From Chloroflexota bacterium (GTDB lineage: Bacteria > Chloroflexota > UBA6077 > JACCZL01), in the NCBI GenBank assembly GCA_020845495.1, contig JADLFM010000164.1, positions 1-30,706 on the forward strand: a stretch of DNA of 30,706 nt, written 5' to 3'. The position numbers and the translations under genes were made by a program. Each line of letters opens with the position of its first letter. Position 1 is the first letter of the stretch. This document shows, in pieces, positions 9,187 to 17,511 of this stretch. The notes beneath the pieces are model-generated. The model saw only the letters and a list, made by a program, of their open reading frames with translations, was not told the DNA's origin and did not search any database.

Positions 9187-9854
9187 CAGGAGCCCTTTCC
9201 ATTGGTTGTCCCGGCCTGGACGACCAGGGTGGTGTACTCGGCGAGATCGCGCCGCAGGCGCTGGACGCGCGACAGCTCGGGGCACCAGCAGGCGTAGTAG
9301 AGCTGCGCCAGCTCGTTGCTGCTGAGGCGGCGTGCGGCGAGCCCGCAGCGGCCGATCTGGCGTTCGACCTCCTCGCAGCGGATGACGAGCTGCTTGCGAG
9401 CGGCGGCGGTGTCGCGACCGATACGTCCGCGACCGAATGTCCAGCCCCGACGCGAGCGAGTCGCCTCGGTCTCGGCCGGCACGACGAGGTAGAAGTGGCG
9501 CTCGAGCAGAGTGCGGTTGCGGGCGAGTCGGCGGACGAAGGCGACGTGATCGCGTGCGAGCGCGGCCAGGTTCTCGGGCAGCTCGTTGCGGGCGCGCCGC
9601 TCCAGATCGCCGATGTAGCCGTCGACGTCGACCGGGAGCACTCGCACCAGGATCTGGATCGGGAAGCTCAGGCTGTTCAGGAAGGCCGCGAAGCCCCCCA
9701 CTAGCGACTCCTGATCAGTTTCGCCCTGGAGCCCGAAGTGGACGCCATTGACTTCGAGCACGGCGCGGTACTGGCCTCGGGCCAGAAGCACGACGTCGTC
9801 CGCGATCTCTTCCAGGCTCAGGCGGCTGGTCTGCACCGAAGCACGACGGCTCAT
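9186..9854 (-). CDS. TraC-like conjugation protein
   Basis: This 222-aa soluble protein matches the small TraC-like protein that regularly sits between PrgI and VirB4. The diagnostic stretch is the N-terminal part, with a YRAVLEVNG strand followed by FAAFLNSLSFPIQI and a VDVDGY element (about residues 30-85). Comparable sequence forms the N-terminus of fused VirB4/TraC proteins. The rest (about 95-220) is helical and arginine-rich. ATG 9854 overlaps the PrgI stop (ATGA) and is preceded by GGAGGAG. It probably works as a partner or detached N-terminal domain of the VirB4 ATPase; the exact role is not established. Confidence 0.75.
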   Translation of the reverse strand: MSRRASVQTSRLSLEEIADDVVLLARGQYRAVLEVNGVHFGLQGETDQESLVGGFAAFLNSLSFPIQILVRVLPVDVDGYIGDLERRARNELPENLAALARDHVAFVRRLARNRTLLERHFYLVVPAETEATRSRRGWTFGRGRIGRDTAAARKQLVIRCEEVERQIGRCGLAARRLSSNELAQLYYACWCPELSRVQRLRRDLAEYTTLVVQAGTTNGKGS

Positions 9855-10255
9855 GGCTCCTCCTTCTCGTCCGAGGCAGGCGCGGTCTGTTGCCAGGACA
9901 GGCGGGGGTCCAGCTTCTCCCAGCCACCGTGGCCCGGCCGCCAATCGGCAACGTCGGGCTCGCGCGGGCGCCAGACGCTTCGCTTGGGCGTCGCGAGGTA
10001 ATGCAGTCCGACGAAGGCCCATTGCTCGAGTGGTCGACCGCCCGGCCGGACCAGGGTGAACACGATGGCGACGATCAGACAGGTACCGGCGAGCCCAGCT
10101 CGCACGGCGATCGGCAGTCCGGACCAGTCGTTCCAGATGGCGTAGGCCGTCGAGAGGCCGACGATCAGGTTCATGAGCTGTCGCGCCGACAGGCCGACAA
10201 ACGCCTTGTCTTCGACATTCAGGTGGGTGGGGATCTCGTGGCGTCGGCGTGGCAT
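9851..10255 (-). CDS. PrgI-family membrane protein of the secretion channel
   Basis: The 134-aa protein has the PrgI-family layout (comparable to VirB3). A short N-terminus containing PTHLNVEDKAFVGLSARQL leads into two closely spaced membrane helices at about residues 29-46 and 50-67, then a cytoplasmic tail with the family-typical YLATPKRSVWRP segment. ATG 10255 is supported by AGGAGG seven bases upstream. The gene lies directly ahead of the TraC-like and VirB4 genes, as in other Gram-positive-type systems, where PrgI is thought to anchor VirB4 at the membrane. Confidence 0.85.
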   Translation of the reverse strand: MPRRRHEIPTHLNVEDKAFVGLSARQLMNLIVGLSTAYAIWNDWSGLPIAVRAGLAGTCLIVAIVFTLVRPGGRPLEQWAFVGLHYLATPKRSVWRPREPDVADWRPGHGGWEKLDPRLSWQQTAPASDEKEEP

Positions 10256-10269
10256 GACGGTTCCTCCTG

Positions 10270-10509
10270 TCATCCACCGCCACCGAGCGCCGACTGGATC
10301 ATCCCGGCGATGACGCGGGCCGACAGGACGATCGCCAGGCCGGCCAGGGCGTTGATCATCGCCGCCTTGCCGGTCTCCATCTGGCGCGGGCTGCCGGAGG
10401 CCGACATATACATGAAGGCGCCCCACATCAGGAAGAAGGCGGAGACGGTGACGCCGACTCCGACGCCGACGTTGAGCAGACTCGTGAAGAGGGCGTTGAT
10501 CTGCTGCAC
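10270..10509 (-). CDS. VirB2/TrbC-like small membrane protein (pilin-like)
   Basis: This 79-aa protein has two hydrophobic helices (about residues 10-32 and 49-70) separated by a short polar loop, SASGSPRQMETGKAAM. That loop pattern is typical of VirB2/TrbC-type pilins and the T4SS pilin-like family. No cleavable signal is obvious beyond the first helix. GTG 10509 was chosen because AAGGAG lies eight bases upstream; a longer ATG frame reaching 10545 has no such support. The position between the cell-wall hydrolase and PrgI fits a channel or pilus subunit. Confidence 0.72.
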   Translation of the reverse strand: MQQINALFTSLLNVGVGVGVTVSAFFLMWGAFMYMSASGSPRQMETGKAAMINALAGLAIVLSARVIAGMIQSALGGGG

Positions 10510-10581
10510 GTGGTCACTCCTTACGGGGGCTCTAGCCCACCACAACCGAGCTGAGATCGGACAGCTGTGGACAGGCCATCG

Positions 10582-11517
10582 CTAGCTCCCGACTCGGCCG
10601 CCGCCGGCGAATCGCGGGCCCCAGTAGCCGGTGAAGACATCCATCTCGCGGATCACATCGCCGGTGGTCGGGGCGTTGATCATCCGGCCGTCGCCGACGT
10701 AGATCCCGACGTGCGTGATCCGCTCGTGGGACGGGTACGTGCGCTCGAAGAAGACAAGGTCGCCCGGCTCGAGGTCGTTGGGTGCTACCCGCCGAGTCGC
10801 GTCGTACTGCTGCTGCGCCGTCCGAGGGAGCCGGGCGCCGAACTGGCTGAACGCCCACTGCACCAGCCCTGAGCAATCGAAGCTCGTCGCCGGGCTGGCG
10901 CCGCCCCAGACATACGGTCGGCCGATCTGGGTGCGGGCGAGTATGACGACAGCGGCGAGCGCCGCGGAGCCTTCCGGGAGGTGAGGCTCGGGTGCGCCGA
11001 AGCCATACCGGACAGCGATCGCCAGGACCATGTCGACGTACGAGTCGAGGTGGTTGTAGGCCCAGACGGCGCGGCGCAGGTCGTCCGGCGCCCCGTGGGC
11101 ACACAGGTAGCGCGCGATCGCCGGGATGGCTTCGCGGTAGTCATACGGGTCGCCGCCGTCGCCAAAGGCGGCCCAGGACGACGGCAGGAACTGGCCGTAG
11201 CCGATCGCGCCGGCCGAGGACGTCGCCATATTGCTGCCGAAGTTCGACTCGACCTTCGCAATGGCCGCGATCACCTGCCACGGCACGCCACAGGTCTCTG
11301 TCGAGGCGGACCTCATGACGGCCAGGTGCTCGGGCGGGATCTCCTCCGTGTTCGCGTCGGCTACCTCATGGCCGGGCGCGGCGGCGCCGAGCGCGGTCAT
11401 CAGGGTCGAAACCGAAAAGGCGAGCGCCAGGAAGACGGCAAGCGACAGCGCGGTGACGAACTTGAGCGCGTCGCGGCCGAGACCGGAGAGGGCGAGCGCG
11501 ACGAGGACGCGTGCCAT
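10582..11517 (-). CDS. Bifunctional lytic transglycosylase / NlpC-P60 cell-wall hydrolase
   Basis: The 311-aa protein is a VirB1-type hydrolase that opens peptidoglycan for the transfer channel. A membrane anchor lies at about residues 20-45. The SLT transglycosylase domain (about 70-170) has catalytic E90 in AKVESNFG and the GAIGYGQFLPSSW motif. The NlpC/P60 domain (about 185-300) has nucleophile C215 (FDCSGL) and H269 (THVGIYVGDG). ATG 11517 overlaps the stop of a short chimeric reading frame (ATGA). The same two-domain architecture is common in Gram-positive conjugation systems. Part of a second, degraded copy of its 5' end is visible at 14645-14707. Confidence 0.93.
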   Translation of the reverse strand: MARVLVALALSGLGRDALKFVTALSLAVFLALAFSVSTLMTALGAAAPGHEVADANTEEIPPEHLAVMRSASTETCGVPWQVIAAIAKVESNFGSNMATSSAGAIGYGQFLPSSWAAFGDGGDPYDYREAIPAIARYLCAHGAPDDLRRAVWAYNHLDSYVDMVLAIAVRYGFGAPEPHLPEGSAALAAVVILARTQIGRPYVWGGASPATSFDCSGLVQWAFSQFGARLPRTAQQQYDATRRVAPNDLEPGDLVFFERTYPSHERITHVGIYVGDGRMINAPTTGDVIREMDVFTGYWGPRFAGGGRVGS

Positions 11518-11675
11518 CAGCGTCCTCCCGTCGATCGGCCACGGTTGCCGGCGAGGACACGGACTCCTTTTCGTGAGGCGTCATGGTGGACGAGGCCAAG
11601 GCCGCCGCTGAGACCGTGCAGCAGCGGTTCGGATCGAACGCGAGCTCCCACGACGCTCGTGAACGGTAGCTGCAT
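11517..11675 (-). pseudogene. Chimeric remnant: start of propeller gene joined to end of TrbL-like gene
   Basis: This 52-codon frame begins MQLPF, exactly as the propeller protein at 17210, with the same GGAGGGTCAC ribosome binding site. It ends GRSTGGR, matching the TrbL-like C-terminus GRSTGGS. Just upstream, GLGLVHHDASRKGVRVL aligns with GLGFVRYYVYRQGARAL. The simplest reading is a duplicated propeller-TrbL pair that lost everything between the first five codons and roughly the last thirty. Its stop overlaps the hydrolase ATG, so it may survive as a translated leader that couples hydrolase translation. DNA around the two stop codons is also alike (26 of 30 bases by eye). Confidence 0.72.
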
Positions 11676-11764
11676 AGATGTGACCCTCCATGGCTGAGAT
11701 CGACGTCAGTGCGCCGAGGCCAGCCTACGGAGGCCCGGTTTCACGACAGCTACTTGGCGGCTAC
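11660..11764. repeat. Leader repeat, copy A (105 bp)
   Basis: This block matches 17195-17321 at 99 of 105 aligned bases by eye; the other copy has one extra 22-bp unit. It spans the first codons and ribosome binding site of the chimeric frame and continues upstream through GGTTTCACGACAGCTACTTG. It probably carries the promoter or leader of both operons. The repeated unit, read on the minus strand as TGTCGTGAAACCGCCAAGTA, also resembles the multiple terminal repeats of IS21-family elements, so part of the block could be an IS end. Confidence 0.85.
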
Positions 11765-12007
11765 ACGGGAGCTACTTTTCGGCAACTTGGCAAAGCGGTG
11801 GTGTTTCGCACCGACCGGCGTCCATGCCATACGGTCGACCGATACCGAGTAACCAGGAGCCAGCTGCGAGGCCACACGTTTGCACTGTCGGTGAAAGACC
11901 GGGAACTCTGGCGAGGTTTGGGCCACAATCGGGGATTGTTCTCATCGCCTCGCCAGGTAGCGAATGAAGGATGGCCTCTATCAGGTGAAGGAAGTGGCAA
12001 CGCAGGC

Positions 12008-13358
12008 CCGCTGCTCGGGACCAAGCTCTACGTCCCCCGGTGGCGTCGCAGCCTCGTGCAGCGTCCGAGGCTGAGCGAGCGCCTCAACCGTGGGGCCGAG
12101 TCGAAGTTGGCGCTGGTCTTGACGCCGGCGGGCTTCGGCAAGACGACGCGGCTGGCCGAGTGGCTCGCAGCCGCTCCGGCCGGTGAGCGGCTGTGGCCTA
12201 GCTCTCGCTCGAGCCCGGCGACAGCCAGCCCGCATCCTCCTGGACTTATCTGACCACCTCGTTGCGGACGGTGGCGCCCGAGATCGGCGCGGGCGCGCTC
12301 TCGCTCTTCCAGTTGCCTCAGCCACCACCGATCGAAACGACCCTCGCCACGCTTCTCAACGAGCTCGGCGCCATCCCCAATCACATCGTGCTGGTGCTGG
12401 ACGACTACCACGCCATCGACGCGCGCGGCGTCCAGGACGGGATGGCGTTCCTGCTCGACCATCTGCCCCCACGGGTGCACCTGGTGATCGCCTGCCGGGC
12501 TGCCCCGGCGTTACCGCTGGCTCGCCTGCGAGCGCGTGGCGAACTCTCCGAGATCCGCGCCGCCGACCTGCGCTTCACGCCGGATGAGGCCGCCGCGTAC
12601 CTCAATGCGGTGATGGGGTTGGATCTGGCCGCGCGGGACATCGCAGCGTTGGAGAGGCGCACCGAGGGGTGGATCGCCGCGCTTCGGCTGGCGGCGCTCT
12701 CGATGCAGGGACGAGACGACATCGCCGGCTTCATCGCCGGCTTCGCGTGGGGCGACCGCTACATCGTCGACTACCTGGTCGAGGAGGTCTTGCAGCGTCA
12801 GCCCGAACGGGTCAGGAGCTTCCTGGTGCAGACCTCCATCCTGGATCGGCTGAGCGGTCCGCTGTGCGATGCCGTCACCGGCCATGGCGGCGGGAAGGCC
12901 ATGCTGGAGACGCTGGATCGCGGCAACCTGTTCATGGTCGCGCTCGACGACCGCCGTCGGTGGTATCGGTATCACCACCTCTTTGCCGACATGCTGCAGG
13001 CGCGCCTGATGGACGAGCAGCGCGAGCACGTTCCTGACCTCCACCGGCGGGCGAGCGGGTGGTACGAGCAGAACGGCGAGCGGCCCGAGGCGATCCGCCA
13101 CACGCTGACCGCCGGGGACTTTCCAGAGCGGCGGACCTGGTCGAGCTGGCCGTGCCCGCACTGTGCAGGAGTCGGCAGGAGGCCACGCTGTTGGGCTGGC
13201 TCCAGGCGCTCCCCGCGCTGATCTCCGTCAGGCCGGTGCTCAGCGCGGTGTATGGCGGGGCGTTGTTGGCGACCGGCCAGCTCGACGGCGTCGAGGCCCG
13301 CCTGTGGGACGCCGAACGGTGGCTGAATCCGACGGCCAACAGCGCAGACATGCGTTAG
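12008..13358 (+). pseudogene. Broken MalT-like (LuxR family) ATP-dependent regulator
   Basis: On the plus strand, opposite to its neighbours, lies the remains of a MalT-type STAND regulator. LLGTKLYVPR and QRPRLSERL open the NB-ARC-like domain, Walker A is PAGFGKTT near 12125-12150, and LVLDDYHAID near 12390-12420 is the Walker B region. The GWIAALRLAALS and YRYHHLFADMLQARL motifs follow. The frame is lost near 12190, with a TAG at 12199-12201 where a tryptophan codon is expected (A-W-LSLEPGD). It shifts again near 13100-13130, after which RAADLVELAVPALC continues to a stop at 13358. No start codon and no C-terminal HTH are present. Intact relatives are roughly 900 aa, so this is a decayed fragment. 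Confidence 0.85.
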
Positions 13359-13516
13359 CGGCCGGACGCCCTGTCTGCCGGGCAGGTCATCATGTCCGGT
13401 CATCGCGCCGCACCCGGCTACTGTAGGGAGGACCACAATCGAGCGCGCTCATCGTACGCAGCGTATCGCCCGCGGCTTCCCAGTTGCCAGTTACCGTGTC
13501 GATGAGCGCCGTGGCA

Positions 13517-13582
13517 GTGCCCGCGCGGGCACATGCTGTCGACGTGAGCGAGTCGCTTTCTGGCGACGGCTATCGCCGTCGC
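13517..13582. repeat. Two perfect palindromes in a non-coding gap
   Basis: The 339-bp gap 13359-13697 has no convincing gene but holds two strong inverted repeats. GTGCCCGCGCGGGCAC (13517-13532) is a perfect 16-bp palindrome. GCGACGGC-TATC-GCCGTCGC (13563-13582) is a hairpin with perfect 8-bp arms. Neither is followed by a T tract, so classical terminator function is not supported. They may be protein-binding sites or remnants of mobile DNA next to the transposase fragment. Confidence 0.5.
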
Positions 13583-13697
13583 GACAAGTGCGACACAGGT
13601 TCTACATGATACGTCTGGGCTACCCTGTCGTCCTGGGGTCTCCTACAGTGCCACTCATGTCCGGCGTGGCCTACCCTACCGGCCTGGGGTAGGAGGC

Positions 13698-13967
13698 GTG
13701 GACGTGTTCGTGGGGCGAGTGGCACTGTCGTGCCGTGGGATCGGTCAGTGTGCGGATGCGGTCGCGCAACTGCATGGACGGATCGCCTACCGCTTCGCGC
13801 GGTCAGAAGTTCCCGAGCGTGCCCGACGCTATCTGGTCGGCTTGCTCGATCGGGTCGAGAGTAAGAACGACTGGCAGCTGGCCGAGGCGATCGGCGAGGC
13901 TGGGCCTCGGGGTGTGCAGCGCCTGCTCACCGTCCTGGTCAACGACCCCAACGAGGAATCGCGCTAA
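13698..13967 (+). pseudogene. Truncated IS701-family transposase (N-terminal fragment)
   Basis: The 89-codon frame contains [27 protein letters not shown] and then [14 protein letters not shown], the N-terminal signature of IS701/IS4-type DDE transposases. Full proteins are about 400 aa and carry the DDE residues further on; none are present here. The similarity stops just before TAA at 13965-13967. Together with the MalT relic on the same strand it marks this interval as an insertion and decay zone. Confidence 0.78.
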
Positions 13968-14296
13968 GTGACGCTGTAGGGGTGGTTCCGGGAACCGCTG
14001 GCTCTGGTCATGGGCTCGTATTGGAATGAGAATGGTGATCAGAGACTTGGAAGGAGACGCGAAACGACCCAGGAAGCTCGCGCCCCCTGGGTCATCGGTC
14101 AGTCGAAAACGAGGCGTTGACCGTCGCCCGTCCTACCTGCCGCGGCATCATCCCGAAGGACCGGTCTGCCACGGCTGTCGGCGCTCCCGTGAGGGGCGCC
14201 ACACCTGACATATCCAGCGTACCGTGCCCCGGCCGATCAATCCAGCCAATTTCGCCTCGTCAGTATCACGACTGCATCACGTCTACGCCGATGCCG
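13968..14296. other. Non-coding gap with no recognisable gene
   Basis: Short open frames exist here on the plus strand, but none has a ribosome binding site or recognisable protein sequence. The stretch follows the IS701 fragment and is probably degraded insertion-flanking DNA. Confidence 0.5.
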
Positions 14297-14515
14297 CTAG
14301 AGAAGGCCAAACGGTCGTAGCGTGACGCTCAGCCAGCGTCTGCCTTCGGCCTCGAGGCGTGCACACCGCAGCACCTCGTACGAGCCGAGCGCTGCCGGCT
14401 CGAGGCGCCTGTCACCGGAACGCGCGGCCTCGAAGAAGTCGACGCGCGAACCGCGCTCGAACCATTGGCCTTCGTCGGGGACACGTTCGACGAGATCCGC
14501 CTTCACAGGGGGCAT
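14297..14515 (-). CDS. Small hypothetical protein (72 aa)
   Basis: The ATG at 14515 is preceded by GGAGGTGGTCA, an excellent ribosome binding site, and opens a 72-aa frame starting MPPVKADLVERVPDEG. The protein is charged, with no membrane segment, cysteines or recognised motif. The repeated alternation of polar and hydrophobic residues (GSYEVLRCARLEAEGRRWLSV) suggests a small beta-rich fold. It lies in the scrambled interval between the IS relic and the TrbL-like gene. It could be a surviving accessory gene of the transfer operon; no function can be assigned. Confidence 0.5.
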   Translation of the reverse strand: MPPVKADLVERVPDEGQWFERGSRVDFFEAARSGDRRLEPAALGSYEVLRCARLEAEGRRWLSVTLRPFGLL

Positions 14516-14644
14516 TGACCACCTCCGCACACCTCTTCAGTGACGTAACGACCGGCGAGCTCTGGCGACTCAGGCGCCACCCGCCGAGAGTGGAGCAGGT
14601 CTGTTGCGGAAAAGATCCTCAGTCGTGGGGCCGACGCCCATGAT

Positions 14645-14707
14645 CTCGACTCGGAGAAGGCGGCAACCGGGGAAGGTGAGAGCGAACGCGAGGATGACGC
14701 GCGCCGT
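14645..14707 (-). pseudogene. Relic of a second cell-wall hydrolase gene (5' end)
   Basis: Directly after the TrbL-like stop codon, where the other copy of the block has the hydrolase ATG, the sequence reads ACG and continues as T-ARVILAFAL. This aligns with M-ARVLVALAL at the start of the intact hydrolase at 11517. The flanking DNA is also similar. Similarity fades within about 20 codons, so only the 5' tip of a lost hydrolase gene remains. It is one of two clues to a duplicated propeller-TrbL-hydrolase block. Confidence 0.6.
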
Positions 14708-15759
14708 CAGCTTCCTCCCGTCGATCGTCCTCCCTCTCCTTCGAGGGCACGCGCACCCTGTCGATAGACGTAGTAGCGGACGAAGCCAAGGCCGTCGCCG
14801 ACGTGGTTGCGCATCAGGCTGGGGATCTTGAGCGTCAGGGCGAGGACGGCCACGCCGAGAAAGACGCTGAGTAGCGCGGCATCAGGTGACATCGGCGCCA
14901 GCTCCGTCAGAAGCGAGCCCCCAAGCTTCAGCGCGAGCACCTGGACGAACTGGGTGAAGACTACCCCAAAGAACGTGCCCGACCAGAGGCGTGCCCAGCC
15001 CTGCGTCTGCGGGAGCACCCAGCAGAGCAGGCCGAGCGGCGCGGCGACCAGGAGAACGTCGATCAAGGCAAGTCGCATCAACATCTGCAGAAGGAGCATC
15101 AGCCCGGTGACGAGGTAGATGAGGATCGCGATGACGTCGACCAGCAGCTGGGTTGTGCTGTCGACACGCTCCCAGGCCGGAAGCGCGACCTCGCCGATCC
15201 CCTGGCAGAGCGCGTTGTTGACGTCGATCGCGAGCTGCGCCCAGCTCAGACTGGTGTTCGCGAGCAGCGCCCCGATGACCAGCCGCGGTACCAGCTCCAT
15301 CGCCTCGTGGTAGGGCGCGCCGATCTGCTCTCGGACGATCAAGTTGAAGCCGCCCCAAAGTGCCACGATCGCCAGGCCGGCGTTCATGACGGTACGAACG
15401 GCCTCCCAGAGCGTCTTGACCGTCGGACTGTCATAGGTACCGGCCGGTGGGGTCTGGGTGATGAAGTTGAGCGAGCTGCCCATGACGCCGTCGACGACGC
15501 CACGGATTGCGTCCGAGATGCCCTGGAGCAGGGAGACAAGCACCTGATTGAAGACATCGGAAGCCCAGGCCTTCGGGTCGGGCAGGAAGCCGGAAAATGG
15601 GCCGGGTGCACCGGCCGGTGGGTTACCTTCCGGCTCGGGTGTCGCCGTTGGTGTTGCCGTTGGAGGCGTCTCCTGGGCGTGCGCTGGCAACGGGATAGTC
15701 GCTGTGAAGCTCAAGACGAGCATGAAGATCAGCAGGACGAGCGCACAGGCGGTCCTCAT
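14707..15759 (-). CDS. VirB6/TrbL-like polytopic channel protein
   Basis: The 350-aa protein starts with a signal-peptide-like segment ending near AHAQ (residues 1-30). A Pro/Thr-rich stretch follows, then about six hydrophobic helices between residues 105 and 320, including the paired helices around LLLQMLMRLALIDVLLVAAP. This is the VirB6/TrbL layout of the inner-membrane channel. The C-terminus GLGFVRYYVYRQGAR to GRSTGGS is repeated in the chimeric frame at 11517-11675. ATG 15759 overlaps the stop of the propeller gene (ATGA) and has GGAGG upstream. It normally works with PrgI and VirB4, here encoded about 5 kb away across the scrambled interval. Confidence 0.82.
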   Translation of the reverse strand: MRTACALVLLIFMLVLSFTATIPLPAHAQETPPTATPTATPEPEGNPPAGAPGPFSGFLPDPKAWASDVFNQVLVSLLQGISDAIRGVVDGVMGSSLNFITQTPPAGTYDSPTVKTLWEAVRTVMNAGLAIVALWGGFNLIVREQIGAPYHEAMELVPRLVIGALLANTSLSWAQLAIDVNNALCQGIGEVALPAWERVDSTTQLLVDVIAILIYLVTGLMLLLQMLMRLALIDVLLVAAPLGLLCWVLPQTQGWARLWSGTFFGVVFTQFVQVLALKLGGSLLTELAPMSPDAALLSVFLGVAVLALTLKIPSLMRNHVGDGLGFVRYYVYRQGARALEGEGGRSTGGS

Positions 15760-17210
15760 CGGTCGGCCTCCGGTCGATAGCGGACGAGCCAGTACTCAGG
15801 CTTGTTCGCTCCCGTGCTCGCGGCACCGCGCACGGCCACGATCGCCTGAGCGTGGGCGACGTCCCAGCGGGCAGCGTAGGTCGGGCCGGCCTTGAACGGC
15901 AGGTCACCGAGGTCACGGATGCTGCCGTCGGCCTCGACCGATCTCAGGGCGAGCGGGCCACCGAGCTTCGGGCGCGCCAGCATGACGATGCTGCCGTCCT
16001 CTCGCCATGACGGTGACTGTCCTTCGGCAGTCCCGACTCGCTGCTCCTGCGGCCGACTCACTCGCACCTCGAAGAGCGCCGGGGCTGATTGGACTCCCCA
16101 CAGCCAGCCACTCTGGTTGGCTCCCTGGTTTTGGGTCGGCGCGGCGTAGAGCATCCGCGAGCCGTCCGATGACCAGGCCACCGGCGGGAAGGCCAGCGGG
16201 TTCGAGTCGTCCTGGTACAGGTCGGTCAGATAGCGGAGCTCGCTGCCGTCGGTCCTGACCAGACAGAGCGAGGTCGTCTGCCCGGACTGAGCCAGGAACG
16301 ACACGTGCTCGCCAGTGGGACTCCAGCTGTAGCTACCCGGCACGACCTCGCTAGGGATGTTGGCAATCTTGTCGACCGCGCCGTGGGCCGTGTCGAGCCA
16401 CAGGAGACGGGTGCGATAGCCGCCGCCGACGAGCTGATACCGGGTGACGAGGAATAGGTGTTGTCCATCGGGCGCCCAGCTCAGGTCGACGAGACGCTCG
16501 TCGCGCATCTCGGTCGTCAGGACGTAGCTGCGAGTGCCACGCTCACGCTCAGACGGAGCGACCCACACTTCGTCGGGCTGTACTCCACTTGTGTTCGCGT
16601 CATCGCCCTGCCCGCGCGCTACGTAGGCGATCCGACGTCCGTCGGGCGTGACGGCGAGAGCGCCGCGCGCCTCGGTCGGTCCGAGGCGACGCATCCCGCC
16701 GTCTTCATCCAGCAGCCAGGTCTGGCGCTCGTCGTCAGGCGGCAGAGCTATGGCTAGCGCGATCCGTCCGTCAGCGAGGAAATCCGCGCCGGCGATCGTC
16801 GCGCCGGGAAACGTCGGGCGGAGCTGTTGAACCTCGGGTGTCCACCGCCAGAGGTCGGCGTGAAGTTCAGACTCCCCGCCAAAGGTGAGCGAGACTGACC
16901 TGATGGCGTCCTCGTAGCCATCGCGATGCAGCGTGACCCGGTGGTCGGCGGCGCCGAGCCGAAGCGCGGCAGGCGTCCGGCCGAGCTTACGGTCACCGAT
17001 GTCAACGGACGCGCCGCTGGGATCGCTGGTCACCCGAAGCGTCGCCTCGCCGACCGCCTCGGTGCGCCGAAACTGCACGTAGGCGGCGACGGCAACGGCG
17101 ACGCCCGCGATCACGACGATGCCCGCGATCCACACCCACGGCTTTCGCGCGGCACGCCGAAGCTGCGCGCGGCCGGGCGCCTCGACGGCGATGCTGAACG
17201 GTAGCTGCAT
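15756..17210 (-). CDS. Membrane-anchored PEGA / TolB-like beta-propeller protein
   Basis: The 484-aa protein has a short cytoplasmic N-terminus and one membrane helix (about 27-47). A PEGA domain spans about 55-120 (LRVTSDPSGASVDIGDRKLGRTPAAL). A WD40/TolB-type propeller follows to the C-terminus, with repeated blades such as LSWAPDGQHLFLVT, YSWSPTGEHVSFLA and VAWSSDGSRMLYAA. It is exported and probably displays the propeller outside the membrane for protein contacts. Co-transcription with the TrbL-like gene suggests a structural role in the transfer apparatus. ATG 17210 has GGAGGG upstream and lies inside the leader repeat. Confidence 0.82.
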   Translation of the reverse strand: MQLPFSIAVEAPGRAQLRRAARKPWVWIAGIVVIAGVAVAVAAYVQFRRTEAVGEATLRVTSDPSGASVDIGDRKLGRTPAALRLGAADHRVTLHRDGYEDAIRSVSLTFGGESELHADLWRWTPEVQQLRPTFPGATIAGADFLADGRIALAIALPPDDERQTWLLDEDGGMRRLGPTEARGALAVTPDGRRIAYVARGQGDDANTSGVQPDEVWVAPSERERGTRSYVLTTEMRDERLVDLSWAPDGQHLFLVTRYQLVGGGYRTRLLWLDTAHGAVDKIANIPSEVVPGSYSWSPTGEHVSFLAQSGQTTSLCLVRTDGSELRYLTDLYQDDSNPLAFPPVAWSSDGSRMLYAAPTQNQGANQSGWLWGVQSAPALFEVRVSRPQEQRVGTAEGQSPSWREDGSIVMLARPKLGGPLALRSVEADGSIRDLGDLPFKAGPTYAARWDVAHAQAIVAVRGAASTGANKPEYWLVRYRPEADR

Positions 17211-17321
17211 AGACGTGACCCTCCGTGGTTGAGATCGGCGTCAGTGCGCCGAAGCCAGCCTACGGAGGGCCGGTTTCACGACAGCTACTTGGCGGTTTCA
17301 CGACAGCTACTTGGCGGCTAC
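17195..17321. repeat. Leader repeat, copy B, with a 22-bp tandem duplication
   Basis: This is the partner of 11660-11764, differing at six positions. It carries a tandem duplication of a 22-bp unit containing GTTTCACGACAGCTACTTGG (17271-17292 and 17293-17314). It covers the start codon and ribosome binding site of the propeller gene and extends about 110 bp upstream, so it may hold that operon's promoter. The flanking interval 17322-17511, up to the metallopeptidase stop, has no recognisable gene. Confidence 0.9.
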
Positions 17322-17511
17322 ATGAGAGATGCTTTCAGGCAGGAACAAAATCGCTCAGTGAAATGCAGTCATCTCCGACCTCACGACACCGAACAACCGA
17401 TTTCCGGTGATCGGACGGTGAGGGGCCAGCCTCGGCTCATCTCGGAAGGTGGGGCAGAGTTCTGTGGCCGACAGTAGGCGACGCGATCGCTGCTACCGGC
17501 CACGGCCCAGA

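Noticed and set aside
13563..13582. Rho-independent terminator
   Set aside because: The hairpin is perfect but no T tract follows on either strand.
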